Source: Gelidibacter gilvus (GTDB lineage Bacteria; Bacteroidota; Bacteroidia; Flavobacteriales; Flavobacteriaceae). Taken from it: 56,536 bases of DNA. The notes under the pieces were generated by a model that was not told where the DNA came from, made no database searches, and worked only from the letters and a program-made list of their open reading frames with translations. The position numbers and the translations under genes were made by a program. Location: assembly GCF_004115975.1 (NCBI RefSeq), contig NZ_SDDZ01000021.1:1-56536 (forward strand). Direction: 5' to 3'. The first letter of the stretch is position 1. The number at the start of each line of letters is the position of its first letter. Of the stretch, positions 1 to 8,856 are shown piece by piece.

Positions 1-2160
1 GCGCAAGTTATCACTCAGGATATTAGTATTGATTTGGATGCCAATGGCGACGCCAGTATTATTGCTGCACAAGTGGACAACGGTTCCAACGATGCCTGTG
101 GTATTGCAAGCATGACAGTGGTTCCAAACACATTTAGTTGTTCCAATATCGGTGCCAATACGGTTACTTTAACGGTGGTGGATAACAATGGCAATAGCAG
201 TTCAGCAACTGCAACGGTTACGGTAAATGATGTTACTGTGGCGCAAGTTATCACTCAGGATATTAGTATTGATTTGGATGCCAATGGCGACGCCAGTATT
301 ATTGCTGCACAAGTGGACAACGGTTCCAATGATGCCTGTGGTATTGCAAGCATGACAGTGGTTCCAAGCACATTTGATTGTTCCAATATCGGTACCAACA
401 CGGTTACTTTAACGGTGGTGGATAACAATGGCAATAGTAGTTCAGCAACTGCAACGGTTACTGTAAATGATGTGACTGCGGCACAAGTCATCACTCAGGA
501 TATTAGTATTGATTTGGATGCCAATGGCGACGCCAGTATCATTGCTGCACAAGTGGACAACGGTTCCAACGATGCCTGCGGTATTGCAAGCATGACGGTA
601 GTTCCTAACACGTTTGATTGTTCCAATATCGGTGCCAACACGGTTACCTTAACGGTGGTGGATGTCAATGGCAATAGCAGTTCAGCAACTGCAACGGTTA
701 CGGTAAATGATGTGACCCTTGCACAGGTCATCACCCAAGATATAAGTATTGATCTCGATGCCAATGGCGACGCCAGTATTATTGCTGCACAAGTGGACAA
801 TGGTTCCAACGATGCCTGTGGTATTGCAAGCATGACAGTGGTTCCAAACACATTTGATTGTTCCAATATCGGTGCCAACACGGTTACCTTAACGGTGGTG
901 GATAACAATGGCAATAGCAGTTCCGCAACTGCAACGGTTACGGTAAATGATGTGACTGTGGCGCAAGTCGTCACTCAGGATATTAGTATTGATCTAGATG
1001 CCAGTGGCGACGCCAGTATTATTGCTGCACAAGTGGACGACGGTTCCAACGATGCCTGTGGTATTGCAAGCATGACGGTTGTTCCTAACACGTTTGATTG
1101 TTCCAATATCGGTGCCAACACGGTTACCTTAACGGTGGTGGATGTCAATGGTAATAGCAGTTCAGCAACTGCAACGGTTACTGTAAATGATGTGACTGCG
1201 GCACAAGTCATCACTCAGGATATTAGTATTGATCTTGATGCCAATGGCGACGCCAGTATTATTGCTGCACAAGTGGACAATGGTTCCAACGATGCCTGTG
1301 GTATTGCAAGCATGACGGTTGTTCCAAACACGTTTGATTGTTCCAATATCGGTGCTAACACGGTTACTCTAACGGTGGTGGATAACAATGGCAATAGTAG
1401 TTCAGCAACTGCAACGGTAACAGTAAATGATGTGACCGCGGCGCAAGTCATCACCCAAAACACAAGTATTGATCTTGATGCCAATGGCAATGCAAGTATC
1501 GTTCCTGCAGATGTGGATAATGGTTCCAATGATGCCTGCGGTATCGCAAGCATGACAGTAACACCAAATACGTTTGATTGTTCAAACATAGGTGCAAACA
1601 CGGTTACTTTAACGGTGGTTGACTTGAATGGCAATAGTAATTCAGCAATGGCAACGGTAACCGTAAATGATGTGATCGCGGCGCAAGTCATCACTCAAAA
1701 CATTAGTTTAGATCTTGATGCCAATGGTGGCGCAAGTATTGTTCCTGCAGATGTGGATAATGGTTCCAGTGATGCATGCGGTATTGCAAGTATGACGGTA
1801 ACACCAAACACGTTTGATTGTTCAAATGTTGGCGCAAACACGGTTACTTTAACGGTAACCGATGTGAATGGTAATGTCAGTTCAGCAACGGCTAATGTCA
1901 CCGTAAATGATATTACTCCGGCCATAGTCATTACCCAAAACACAAGTATTGATCTTGATGCCAATGGCAATGCAAGTATCGTTCCTGCGGATGTGGATAA
2001 TGGTTCCAATGATGCCTGCGGTATCGCAAACATGACGGTATCACCAAACACCTTTGATTGTTCTAATTTAGGAATGAACACAGTTACCTTAACGGTAACG
2101 GATGTGAATGGGAATATCAGTTCGGCAACCGCAGTGGTTTCTATTTCGGATAACACCGCT
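1..2160 (+). repeat. Nine tandem 240-bp coding repeats
   Basis: Units begin at about 1, 241, 481, 721, 961, 1201, 1441, 1681 and 1921, with an exact 240-bp period (80 codons). Units 1-6 are nearly identical at the DNA level. Units 7-9 diverge (for example VPADVDNG replaces IAAQVDNG), so recent expansion is concentrated on the 5' side. The array probably continues upstream of the window. Confidence 0.97.
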
Positions 2161-5100
2161 CCTGACATTGTTTGTGTGCCAGATGGCACAAGAGATACAG
2201 ATCCAGGCCAATGTACCTATACGATTCAAGGTGCTGAGTTTGATGCTATATTTACAGACAATTGCAGCTCTGGGGTTATTACCAATAGTATCAACGGGAC
2301 AGCAACCTTAGCGGGTGAAGTCTTTATGCAAGGCGCGACTGAGGTCACATGGATAGTTGACGATGGCCATGGACAAACAGCATCCTGCACAACTACGATA
2401 ACCGTTGAAGATAATGAAGCACCAATTGTTGACTGTATCAACATACAAGTACTGTTGGATGCCTCTGGCAATGGAACTATCACTGTAGCAGATATTAATA
2501 ATAATTCTACCGACAATTGTGGTATTGCCAGTATCACGTTATCACAGACCAGTTTTGACTGTTCTGATATTGGTGGGGATTTAGATGAACTGATCATCTC
2601 AGAATATAGTGATGGCACTGGAAATAATGATTGTATAGAGATCTACAATGGCACAGGCAATCCAATTAATCTTTACGCTGAAGGCTATACGCTTAGATTC
2701 TATTACAATGGCAGCACATCCTATACTCAAGTGCCATTATTGGGTACGGTTGCAGATAGGGAAGTTTATGTTGTTTGTAATCCATTTGGTCCAGGAGCCA
2801 TGCAAGCCGATCAAACTGGTAATTTCGGTTTTGATGGTAATGATGCGATAGCGCTTACTAAAGCGGGCAACGCTATTGATGTTATTGGTCAAATTGGTGT
2901 GAATCCAGGAACAGGATGGACTGTAGGTTCTAATTCGACTGCGGGTACTACCTTGGTCAGAAATAAGGACGTGTTATATGGCAATATCAATGATATTTCA
3001 GGTATTAGTTCAGAATGGACGCAATATGCCCAAAATAACACCTCTAATTTAGGATCACATGAGATTGAAATCGCTGATTTGGCAAAGAATGTCATCTTAA
3101 CGGTAACAGATACCAGTGGCAATGTTTCCACATGTGAAGGTAATGTAACGGTGATTGACAATATTGCGCCAGTAGCCATGTGTCAAAGTGTAACCATTCA
3201 ACTTGATGCCAATGGGGTGGCAAGTGTCACCGCTTCTGAAGTTGATAATGGTTCCAATGATGCCTGTGGTATTGCAAGTTTAGTTTTGGATCAAACCGAT
3301 TTCACTTGTGCAAATCTTGGCGATAACACCGTCATCTTGACGGTTACTGACAATAATGGTAACAGCTCAAGTTGTGAGGCTACCATAACGGTTGAAGACA
3401 ACATTGATCCAACTGTGATGACTCAAGATCTGACCATTCAGTTAGATGCTAATGGCAGTGCAAGTATTACACCGGCAGACATAGATAATGGTTCTATTGA
3501 TAATTGTGGTATTGCAACACAAACCGTCACACCTAATTCGTTTGATTGTTCCAATGTTGGTGTTAATACAGTAACATTAACTGTAACGGATACCAGTGGC
3601 AATGTTTCTACGGGAATTGCTACAGTAACTGTTGAAGATAATGTAGCGCCAATAGCGATTTGTAAGAATATCACTGTGGAATTGGGGATTAACGGCGAGG
3701 CTACCATAACCGGTGCCGATGTTGATAATGGTTCGAGTGATGCTTGTGGAATAGCGTCCTTAGACGTATCGCCTTCCGTATTTGGATGTGCTGATATTGG
3801 TGCCAATACAGTAACCTTAACCGTAACTGATAATAATGGTAATGTCTCTACTTGTAGTGCAACGGTAACGGTAACAGGTATTGTTCCGGTGGTCACGATT
3901 TCACAAGGTCCACTTCCTGAATTTTGCCAAGGGGCCGTACTCGTGTTAACAGCTGAAAGTGATGAGGATTTTGGGTATTTATGGACAACAGGTGAAACCA
4001 CCCAATCCATAGAAATACCAGGAAATGGCACCTATGGTGTTACCGTAACCTCATTGACCAACTGTTCAACCGAAGCTGAAATCACCATAACAGGCTTTAA
4101 TGCAGGTGTTTTAGTGTCTTCATACACCATAATAGCTTCTGAAAAAGTGGAGTTAAAGAACAATGTTATCGTGCAAACTGGTGGTGTTGGGGTAACGAAG
4201 GCTAGCGGAGAGATCAAAATTGAAAAAGCAAGTCATATTGTTGGTTTGGGTCAAGCAAATAAGATTGAAATCAAACAAGGGTCTTCAGTAGGCACTGCAG
4301 TATATCAACCTGCAAATCCAACCATTCCTGCGTTTGTTTACAATGGTTATTCAAGCAGTAGCAGCCCTGATGTCCGCGTGAACAATAATCAAACACTGAC
4401 ATTATCAGGTGGCGTTTACAATAAGGTTGAATTAGAAGAAAATGCGACTGTTCTTTTTACTGCGTCAAACGTTTATATCAATGAATTGAAGACCAAAAAG
4501 AGTGCGACAATAGAATTTAATGGGTGTACCAATGTCTTCCTCAATAAAGAATTTAAGCTCGATGATAATGGGGTGTTTAATTCAAACGGATATATGGTTA
4601 CTGTGTATATTAATGATGACTTTGAAGTTAAGAAAGGTTCTGATTTTACAGGTCGCGTACACACCAATAATCATGATATAGAAGTTGAGGGGCATAATAG
4701 TAGTACCACTTATATGACTGGGTTGTTTATTGGTAAGAAGGTTGAGGCTGATAAAAATGTGGTTTGGAATGCAGATCAGTACTGTGATCCATGTCCGATT
4801 GAAGCACCGATAAATAATGGTGGATCAGAACCAATCACTGACTATACCATCATTGCTTTTGATGAAGTGCATTTGCATGGTGACAATATTGTTCAAACAG
4901 GCGGTGTGGGTGTTACAAGACATAAAAAGAAAATCAAATTGCATAAAGATTCCCATATAACGGAATTCGCTAAAGCATCACAAATTCAAGTAAATGGAGG
5001 AAGTTCTATAGGTACTCGCATTCTTTCGCCTGCGGATCCAATCATTCCGTTGTTTGTTAAAAACGTGTATTCCAATAGCAGTAGTCCAAATGCCACGATC

Positions 5101-5826
5101 AACAGTGGACAAACAGTAACCTTAACGGGTAGTGTTTATGATAAAGTGGATTTAAAAGAAGGAGCCACAGTTATCTTTGCTCAGTCGAATGTGTTTATCA
5201 ATGAGTTGAAAACACGCAAATATGCTACAATTAAATTCTCAGGATGCACCAACGTCTTCATCAAGAAGGAGTTTAAATTAGATGATTATGGTGTGATCAA
5301 CCCAGAGACAGATGGGCATAAAGTTGTCTTCCATGTAGATGATGATGTCGAAATTGATAAAGGTTCGGTTGTTGTAGCCAGTATTTATGCTTACAATGAT
5401 GAGATTAAGGTAGATGGTAGTAGTTCAGATCCTGTGAGCATGAAAGGCTTGTTTATAGCCAAAAAAGTACATGCCCATGAAGACGTCCTTTGGAACAAAG
5501 ATACCTCAGGCAGTCCTTGCCCTGTAATAACACCAACCGCTCAAGCTCCAGTAGCTCCTGAAGTTGGAAATAGGAGCATAGAACTCATCTCCGTTAAGGC
5601 GTGGCCAAATCCATCAGATACAGTGTTCAACTTAAGATTGATAACTGAAAACCAAGTGGATGTTGTGTCTATTTTAGTGTTTGATTCGAACAATAAACTG
5701 GTGCATTCAAGTACATTCCGACCAGAAGCGGTCTATCAATTTGGTAATGAACTTGAGAGTGGTGTTTATATTGTAAAAGTCTCTCAGGCAGGAAGTAATG
5801 CTTATACAAGAGTGATCAAGTTTTAG
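1..5826 (+). CDS. Giant secreted repeat protein with T9SS sorting tail (5' partial)
   Basis: The frame is open from base 1 and ends at TAG 5824-5826, so the N-terminus lies outside the window. In order it holds nine 80-residue Ig/HYR-like repeats, each with a DACG and an FDCS-type cysteine; a HYR-like domain (about 2161-2420); a repeat interrupted by a lamin-tail-like domain (about 2580-3075); three more repeats (about 3170-3890); a PKD/Ig-like segment (about 3890-4100); two copies of a roughly 230-residue module (4110-4800 and 4840-5520); and a T9SS type A tail with the WPNPS motif near 5600 and a final VIKF. Family knowledge indicates Sec export followed by T9SS secretion or surface anchoring. 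A role as an adhesin or matrix protein is inference. Start, total length and repeat number are unknown. Confidence 0.9.
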   Translation, partial: AQVITQDISIDLDANGDASIIAAQVDNGSNDACGIASMTVVPNTFSCSNIGANTVTLTVVDNNGNSSSATATVTVNDVTVAQVITQDISIDLDANGDASIIAAQVDNGSNDACGIASMTVVPSTFDCSNIGTNTVTLTVVDNNGNSSSATATVTVNDVTAAQVITQDISIDLDANGDASIIAAQVDNGSNDACGIASMTVVPNTFDCSNIGANTVTLTVVDVNGNSSSATATVTVNDVTLAQVITQDISIDLDANGDASIIAAQVDNGSNDACGIASMTVVPNTFDCSNIGANTVTLTVVDNNGNSSSATATVTVNDVTVAQVVTQDISIDLDASGDASIIAAQVDDGSNDACGIASMTVVPNTFDCSNIGANTVTLTVVDVNGNSSSATATVTVNDVTAAQVITQDISIDLDANGDASIIAAQVDNGSNDACGIASMTVVPNTFDCSNIGANTVTLTVVDNNGNSSSATATVTVNDVTAAQVITQNTSIDLDANGNASIVPADVDNGSNDACGIASMTVTPNTFDCSNIGANTVTLTVVDLNGNSNSAMATVTVNDVIAAQVITQNISLDLDANGGASIVPADVDNGSSDACGIASMTVTPNTFDCSNVGANTVTLTVTDVNGNVSSATANVTVNDITPAIVITQNTSIDLDANGNASIVPADVDNGSNDACGIANMTVSPNTFDCSNLGMNTVTLTVTDVNGNISSATAVVSISDNTAPDIVCVPDGTRDTDPGQCTYTIQGAEFDAIFTDNCSSGVITNSINGTATLAGEVFMQGATEVTWIVDDGHGQTASCTTTITVEDNEAPIVDCINIQVLLDASGNGTITVADINNNSTDNCGIASITLSQTSFDCSDIGGDLDELIISEYSDGTGNNDCIEIYNGTGNPINLYAEGYTLRFYYNGSTSYTQVPLLGTVADREVYVVCNPFGPGAMQADQTGNFGFDGNDAIALTKAGNAIDVIGQIGVNPGTGWTVGSNSTAGTTLVRNKDVLYGNINDISGISSEWTQYAQNNTSNLGSHEIEIADLAKNVILTVTDTSGNVSTCEGNVTVIDNIAPVAMCQSVTIQLDANGVASVTASEVDNGSNDACGIASLVLDQTDFTCANLGDNTVILTVTDNNGNSSSCEATITVEDNIDPTVMTQDLTIQLDANGSASITPADIDNGSIDNCGIATQTVTPNSFDCSNVGVNTVTLTVTDTSGNVSTGIATVTVEDNVAPIAICKNITVELGINGEATITGADVDNGSSDACGIASLDVSPSVFGCADIGANTVTLTVTDNNGNVSTCSATVTVTGIVPVVTISQGPLPEFCQGAVLVLTAESDEDFGYLWTTGETTQSIEIPGNGTYGVTVTSLTNCSTEAEITITGFNAGVLVSSYTIIASEKVELKNNVIVQTGGVGVTKASGEIKIEKASHIVGLGQANKIEIKQGSSVGTAVYQPANPTIPAFVYNGYSSSSSPDVRVNNNQTLTLSGGVYNKVELEENATVLFTASNVYINELKTKKSATIEFNGCTNVFLNKEFKLDDNGVFNSNGYMVTVYINDDFEVKKGSDFTGRVHTNNHDIEVEGHNSSTTYMTGLFIGKKVEADKNVVWNADQYCDPCPIEAPINNGGSEPITDYTIIAFDEVHLHGDNIVQTGGVGVTRHKKKIKLHKDSHITEFAKASQIQVNGGSSIGTRILSPADPIIPLFVKNVYSNSSSPNATINSGQTVTLTGSVYDKVDLKEGATVIFAQSNVFINELKTRKYATIKFSGCTNVFIKKEFKLDDYGVINPETDGHKVVFHVDDDVEIDKGSVVVASIYAYNDEIKVDGSSSDPVSMKGLFIAKKVHAHEDVLWNKDTSGSPCPVITPTAQAPVAPEVGNRSIELISVKAWPNPSDTVFNLRLITENQVDVVSILVFDSNNKLVHSSTFRPEAVYQFGNELESGVYIVKVSQAGSNAYTRVIKF
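4110..5530 (+). repeat. Duplicated ~230-residue module in the secreted protein
   Basis: Two in-frame copies (about 4110-4800 and 4840-5520) both begin YTIIA and share VQTGGVGVT, SNV(Y/F)INELKT, FKLDD and a closing C-P motif. They are clearly homologous but well diverged, so the duplication is old. The alternating hydrophobic, Asn/Asp-turn pattern suggests a beta-helix or beta-solenoid. I do not recognise the family. Confidence 0.75.
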
Positions 5827-5850
5827 AGATTGGAGATTCATTTAATAACC

Positions 5851-5878
5851 AAAGCCCTTCATTATTGAAGGGCTTTTT
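5851..5878 (+). terminator. Rho-independent-type terminator after the repeat protein
   Basis: The arms AAAGCCCTTCA and TTGAAGGGCTTT surround a three-base loop, followed by a short T run. It lies 25 bases past the stop codon. Confidence 0.85.
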
Positions 5879-6120
5879 ATTGGTGTATGGTAAAGGTTTT
5901 TATATTTGGAGCGCGTTGGCTGTAACAGATTCATTTCTTTGGGTAGGATTGATAAAACAGAAGACTTTAATAGTATTGATGTGTTATCTTTAAGACTTCA
6001 GGTGCCACTAATCTCGATTTAAGTGAATAGCATACTTGACGGATATTGGGCTGCTTTATAAATGCCATAGCTTTGGGCTATTTTAAGGGGCACTTAGTAT
6101 GATGTTAATAGGTACCTAAA

Positions 6121-6375
6121 TCATACAATTTTTAAAGGGGTCGAATAAATTTTACTCAAGCCGTTTGGATTGTTTTGAACATAATTTTTAATATCTAAAA
6201 TATTCTCAAACTTTTTAGGTGTACTCGGTTCCTGTCTGCTTGTAAAATATAGGACCTGATTTTCCTTATCATAAAAAGGACAATACTCCATTTATTTTGT
6301 ATTTATGGGTAGGACCATATTTGTTGCTTTCTCATGCGCCGTTTTTTTGTTTTTGAAATGTATAAATCCCCGCTG
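6121..6375 (-). pseudogene. Fragment of a PD40/WD40-like repeat protein
   Basis: On the minus strand, 6291-6121 reads as 56 codons starting MEYCPFYDKENQVLYFTS, which matches the PD40 pattern of TolB-like and OmpA-associated proteins. Just upstream, after a frameshift and a stop, is a DLYIS...NGA.EKATNM stretch that is also typical of this family. The rest of the gene is missing or unreadable, so this is treated as a decayed remnant. The assignment rests on motif resemblance only. Confidence 0.5.
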
Positions 6376-6675
6376 CCACACTTGATATTCGATTGTTTTC
6401 AGCATATAAGCTAAGTAGAATTACAAGAACATCAGTTTTGTATAAGACTCAATCTTCTTCATAAAACCCCTTGTCAACATCGAAGGTGAAGTATTCCCAA
6501 TATTTAAAATTGAATGAATAAGAAGACGCAAATCCAGTATTTATTTGACCAATATTTTCATCGAAAATCTAGAGAATCTCCTTTTTGAGTTCATTCAGTC
6601 CAACCCAATCTATTTCCCGTTTGATATTATCAGGTTTCGATATGAAAAATAGCTCCGTCTTTCATTTTTTAATTA

Positions 6676-6885
6676 AACATAGCGGCTCGGCTATGCGCAG
6701 TGCTGGGCCGGCACCCACAAGTCTTTCCGGCACGCAACAGTAATAATCTTTTTGTTTGGTTTTATCTTGTCCCGCGTAAAAGCAAATTTCAAAAGATTTT
6801 AAGGTGCCCGATGTGGCGCCTTAATCCCCGTCTCGCGGACTTACGCCTGCATTGTATATAGCTATTGTGCCTGTTGCACATCAGC
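6676..6885. other. GC-rich, palindrome-rich patch in an AT-rich intergenic region
   Basis: Base composition rises sharply compared with the surroundings, and short inverted repeats are present, for example AAGGTGCC facing GGCGCCTT near 6801-6823 and TGTGCCTGTTGCACA near 6867-6881. It lies between the PD40 fragment and the transposase remnant. It may be an edge of a past mobile element, but no specific recombination site could be proven. Confidence 0.3.
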
Positions 6886-6895
6886 CATTTTATTA

Positions 6896-7399
6896 ATGAA
6901 TATACAGAATTTTGATAAGGTTAAATTGTTGATTTCCTTATTTTTAGGTTTGCGAGGCAAAGAGCCATGTCAAGAAAAGTTGTTCACCCCATTTTTAATG
7001 AGTGAACGAGTTCCTCAGCACAACTTTTATCGACAGCTCAAAAGTGTCCTTGATCTAGATCACCTCTACAGACTGACTGAGCCGTTCTATGGAAGATGCG
7101 GTCAGAAAAGTATGATCCCGTAGTGTTCTTTAAACTGTGCCTGGTCTATTATTTGGAAAACATCATCGCCGACAGAAAGCTCATCCGGCATTATGTGTCT
7201 GGACATTCTGTTCTTTATAGGTTACGTCATCGAAGATGAACGACCCTGGCATTCCATTATAGGCTGGACGTACCAGTTTTTTTCCGAGTATATAATTGAG
7301 GAGGTCTTTTTTGAAAAGGGGATGGTCAGCGGCCATATGCAGACCATAGATTCTGCTCCGATTAAGGCCAGCACTTTGATGGATAGTTTGGAACGTTGA
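6896..7399 (+). pseudogene. IS1182-family transposase remnant (frameshifted, truncated)
   Basis: The segment from about 6953 reads RGKEPCQEKLF...SERVPQHNFYRQLK, the conserved N-terminus of IS1182/DUF772 transposases. It then shifts frame near 7105 (PVVFFKLCLVYYLENIIADRKLI) and again near 7185 to DILFFIGYVIEDERPWHS...EKGMVSGH. Only about the first 150 residues of a protein that is usually near 450-500 residues remain; the DDE catalytic region is absent. No terminal inverted repeats or target duplication were found, so the element is dead. Confidence 0.8.
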
Positions 7400-7955
7400 A
7401 TAATCGTTGTTGAATTTTCATCAATTTCCAGTAATTCTTGTTCTAAATTTCGTATAATAGTTCTAAATCCATATATCTATTTCCATTTTTAGGAGATTAT
7501 AAATAGAGTCATTATTGAATAATATAAGGAATTTTAGGAAGATGACACCTTATAATTAATTTAAGAAAGAGTTTATAAAAAGCGTGCCTAACTTTAATAA
7601 CTTATTGATTTACATTATTTTGAGAGTTGTCACATATCTCAAACCATTAAATTTTCATGGCCTGCAAGGAAAAAACGCAAGTAGTGATTGAAATTATTAA
7701 AATTGGTTTTGAAGTACAGCAGTCTGGATATGAACGCCGATGATATAATGATAATCCAAAATTGGAATACTAATAAATTTCATGAAAATATTTAACTACT
7801 TTATTGATATTAAGCATTGTTAATTGATACTATTTAGTATTTTTGCAGCAGACGAATAAAATTGGACCATAACCCATGTGTTTAAGGTCAAAAATCGTCA
7901 ACATAGACAAAGAGATTTATCAAGAGTGTTGATATGGTTGGGATAATTGATTCAA
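7400..7955. other. AT-rich region without a recognisable gene
   Basis: Stops are frequent in all frames and no protein motif or convincing hairpin was seen. It lies between the transposase remnant and the tRNA-Asp 3' fragment, which is consistent with decayed inserted DNA. Confidence 0.5.
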
Positions 7956-7978
7956 GTTCGAGTCCCGTCCAGACCGCA
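7956..7978 (+). pseudogene. Orphan 3' end of tRNA-Asp (possible attachment-site scar)
   Basis: GTTCGAGTCCCGTCCAGACC is the T-loop, T-stem 3' strand and acceptor 3' strand (CCAGACC) of a typical Bacteroidota tRNA-Asp, whose 5' end would be GGTCTGG. The 60 bases upstream contain no GGTCTGG, D-arm or GTC anticodon arm, and the T-stem 5' strand does not pair. Only about 23 bases remain. A terminator-like hairpin follows, as after real tRNA genes. Integration of an element at a tRNA-Asp gene would leave such a scar. Confidence 0.6.
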
Positions 7979-7989
7979 ATAATGCTAAG

Positions 7990-8018
7990 AAGCTCTAAAG
8001 AAATTTGGAGCTTTTTTT
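7990..8018 (+). terminator. Terminator hairpin after the tRNA-Asp fragment
   Basis: AAGCTCTAAA pairs imperfectly with TTTGGAGCTT and is followed by seven Ts. It resembles the AAGCTTC...GAGGCTTTTTT terminators after tRNA-Leu at the far end of the window. Confidence 0.7.
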
Positions 8019-8019
8019 G

Positions 8020-8165
8020 GCAAGATTCCCATCGTCATGGGAACAAGAAGATGTTGTGTTGTTTCCGAAGCAATTCGGAACGTAGTGATACCAAAGTAAT
8101 TTGGTATTCCGATGAGAAGCTTTCCTTTTCTGTTTTTAACAGGATCGGGATGCTTTTTTGTTTTG
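8020..8165. repeat. Cluster of short hairpins
   Basis: Successive inverted repeats lie at 8063-8080 (TTCCGAAGCAATTCGGAA) and 8089-8106 (TACCAAAGTAATTTGGTA). A larger structure of about 8107-8150 contains GATGAGAAGCTTTCC, close to GACGAGAAGTTTACC in the hairpin units behind tRNA-Leu. The apparent ORF across this block is composed of these repeats and is not a gene. Confidence 0.5.
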
Positions 8166-8304
8166 GGGTGGTTTGTTATTTTCGCGAATTTCAATAATCA
8201 CATCAACTACAGTTGTTTACGTTAATTTTCTCCTGTTTTTAACGAAAAATCAGATCATTTTATGCAGTTCATCTGATTTAATGATCTTTTATCCCTTAAT
8301 AATT

Positions 8305-8333
8305 TTGTTCATAACTTTTTTGTAATATATTTG
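8305..8333 (+). promoter_or_regulatory. Bacteroidota-type promoter for the small exported peptide
   Basis: TTG at 8305-8307, an 18-base spacer and TATATTTG at 8326-8333 match the family consensus TTG-N(17-23)-TAnnTTTG. Transcription would begin near 8340, leaving a leader of about 210 bases before the ATG at 8554. The leader contains two short hairpins (CCATT...AATGG near 8472 and GGCATTTTATATGCC near 8489). Confidence 0.55.
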
Positions 8334-8553
8334 TCACTCTTAGATAAGCCCCTAAACCAACTTCTTCTAAGAACATCTTAATCCATTTTTTACAAGGAGT
8401 TATTGCAAGTCCTATTTTCCCTCGACATTAAATTGCAATGCTAGAGCTTTTTTTTGCTCAGAAATTAATAATCCATTCTTCCCTCGAATGGCATTTTATA
8501 TGCCCAATTATTAATTAACTAGAATAGTAAATAACCCCCTAAATTGTAATTAA

Positions 8554-8727
8554 ATGAAAACTTTAAAAATTACTTTATTACTTGCCTTATTTTTAATGGT
8601 ATCTAGCCAAACTGACCAAGCCCCTTCGCAAACTAAATCTGAAGCAACTAAGTACGAGCAGTCCAAAACACAATTTGATTTGATGGCGCACTCAAGAAAT
8701 GGGATTCGAATTCCTACCCAAGGATAA
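8554..8727 (+). CDS. 57-residue exported peptide
   Basis: A short ORF starting at ATG 8554 begins MKTLKITLLLALFLMVSSQT, a clear Sec signal peptide, followed by about 37 polar residues ending RNGIRIPTQG. It has its own promoter candidate upstream and a terminator at 8750-8777, so it is a separate transcription unit. No lipobox Cys is present and no family is recognised. The next gene downstream, in the same direction, is a TPR sensor kinase. A signalling role for the mature peptide is inference; it could also be a small periplasmic factor. Confidence 0.65.
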   Translation: MKTLKITLLLALFLMVSSQTDQAPSQTKSEATKYEQSKTQFDLMAHSRNGIRIPTQG

Positions 8728-8749
8728 TTTCGTTCACTTTTAAAAATAT

Positions 8750-8777
8750 AAGCCCTTATTTTAATTAATAAGGGCTT
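8750..8777 (+). terminator. Terminator after the 57-aa peptide gene
   Basis: AAGCCCTTATT and AATAAGGGCTTT form an 11-bp stem around a short AT loop (TTAATT). It sits 23 bases past the stop codon. Confidence 0.8.
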
Positions 8778-8856
8778 TACGTGTTGGCTTAAATTAAACG
8801 GTATAGATTGAGGAAATTATTATAAATTTGGAATCATTCCAAAAAATCATGCCACC

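Noticed and set aside
1-2160. CRISPR-like array
   Set aside because: The repeat unit is 240 bp without unique spacers and is in-frame protein-coding.
15-2189. Long reverse-strand ORFs across the 240-bp repeats
   Set aside because: They are shadows of the repeated plus-strand gene: each is one repeat long, follows its codon structure and shows no independent start or domain.
6676-6885. Integron attC site
   Set aside because: Palindromes are present, but the attC core (GTTRRRY and its partner with matching arms) could not be identified.
7934-8197. Reading frame of 87 codons
   Set aside because: It spans the tRNA-Asp scar, terminator and hairpins and shows no protein-like composition.
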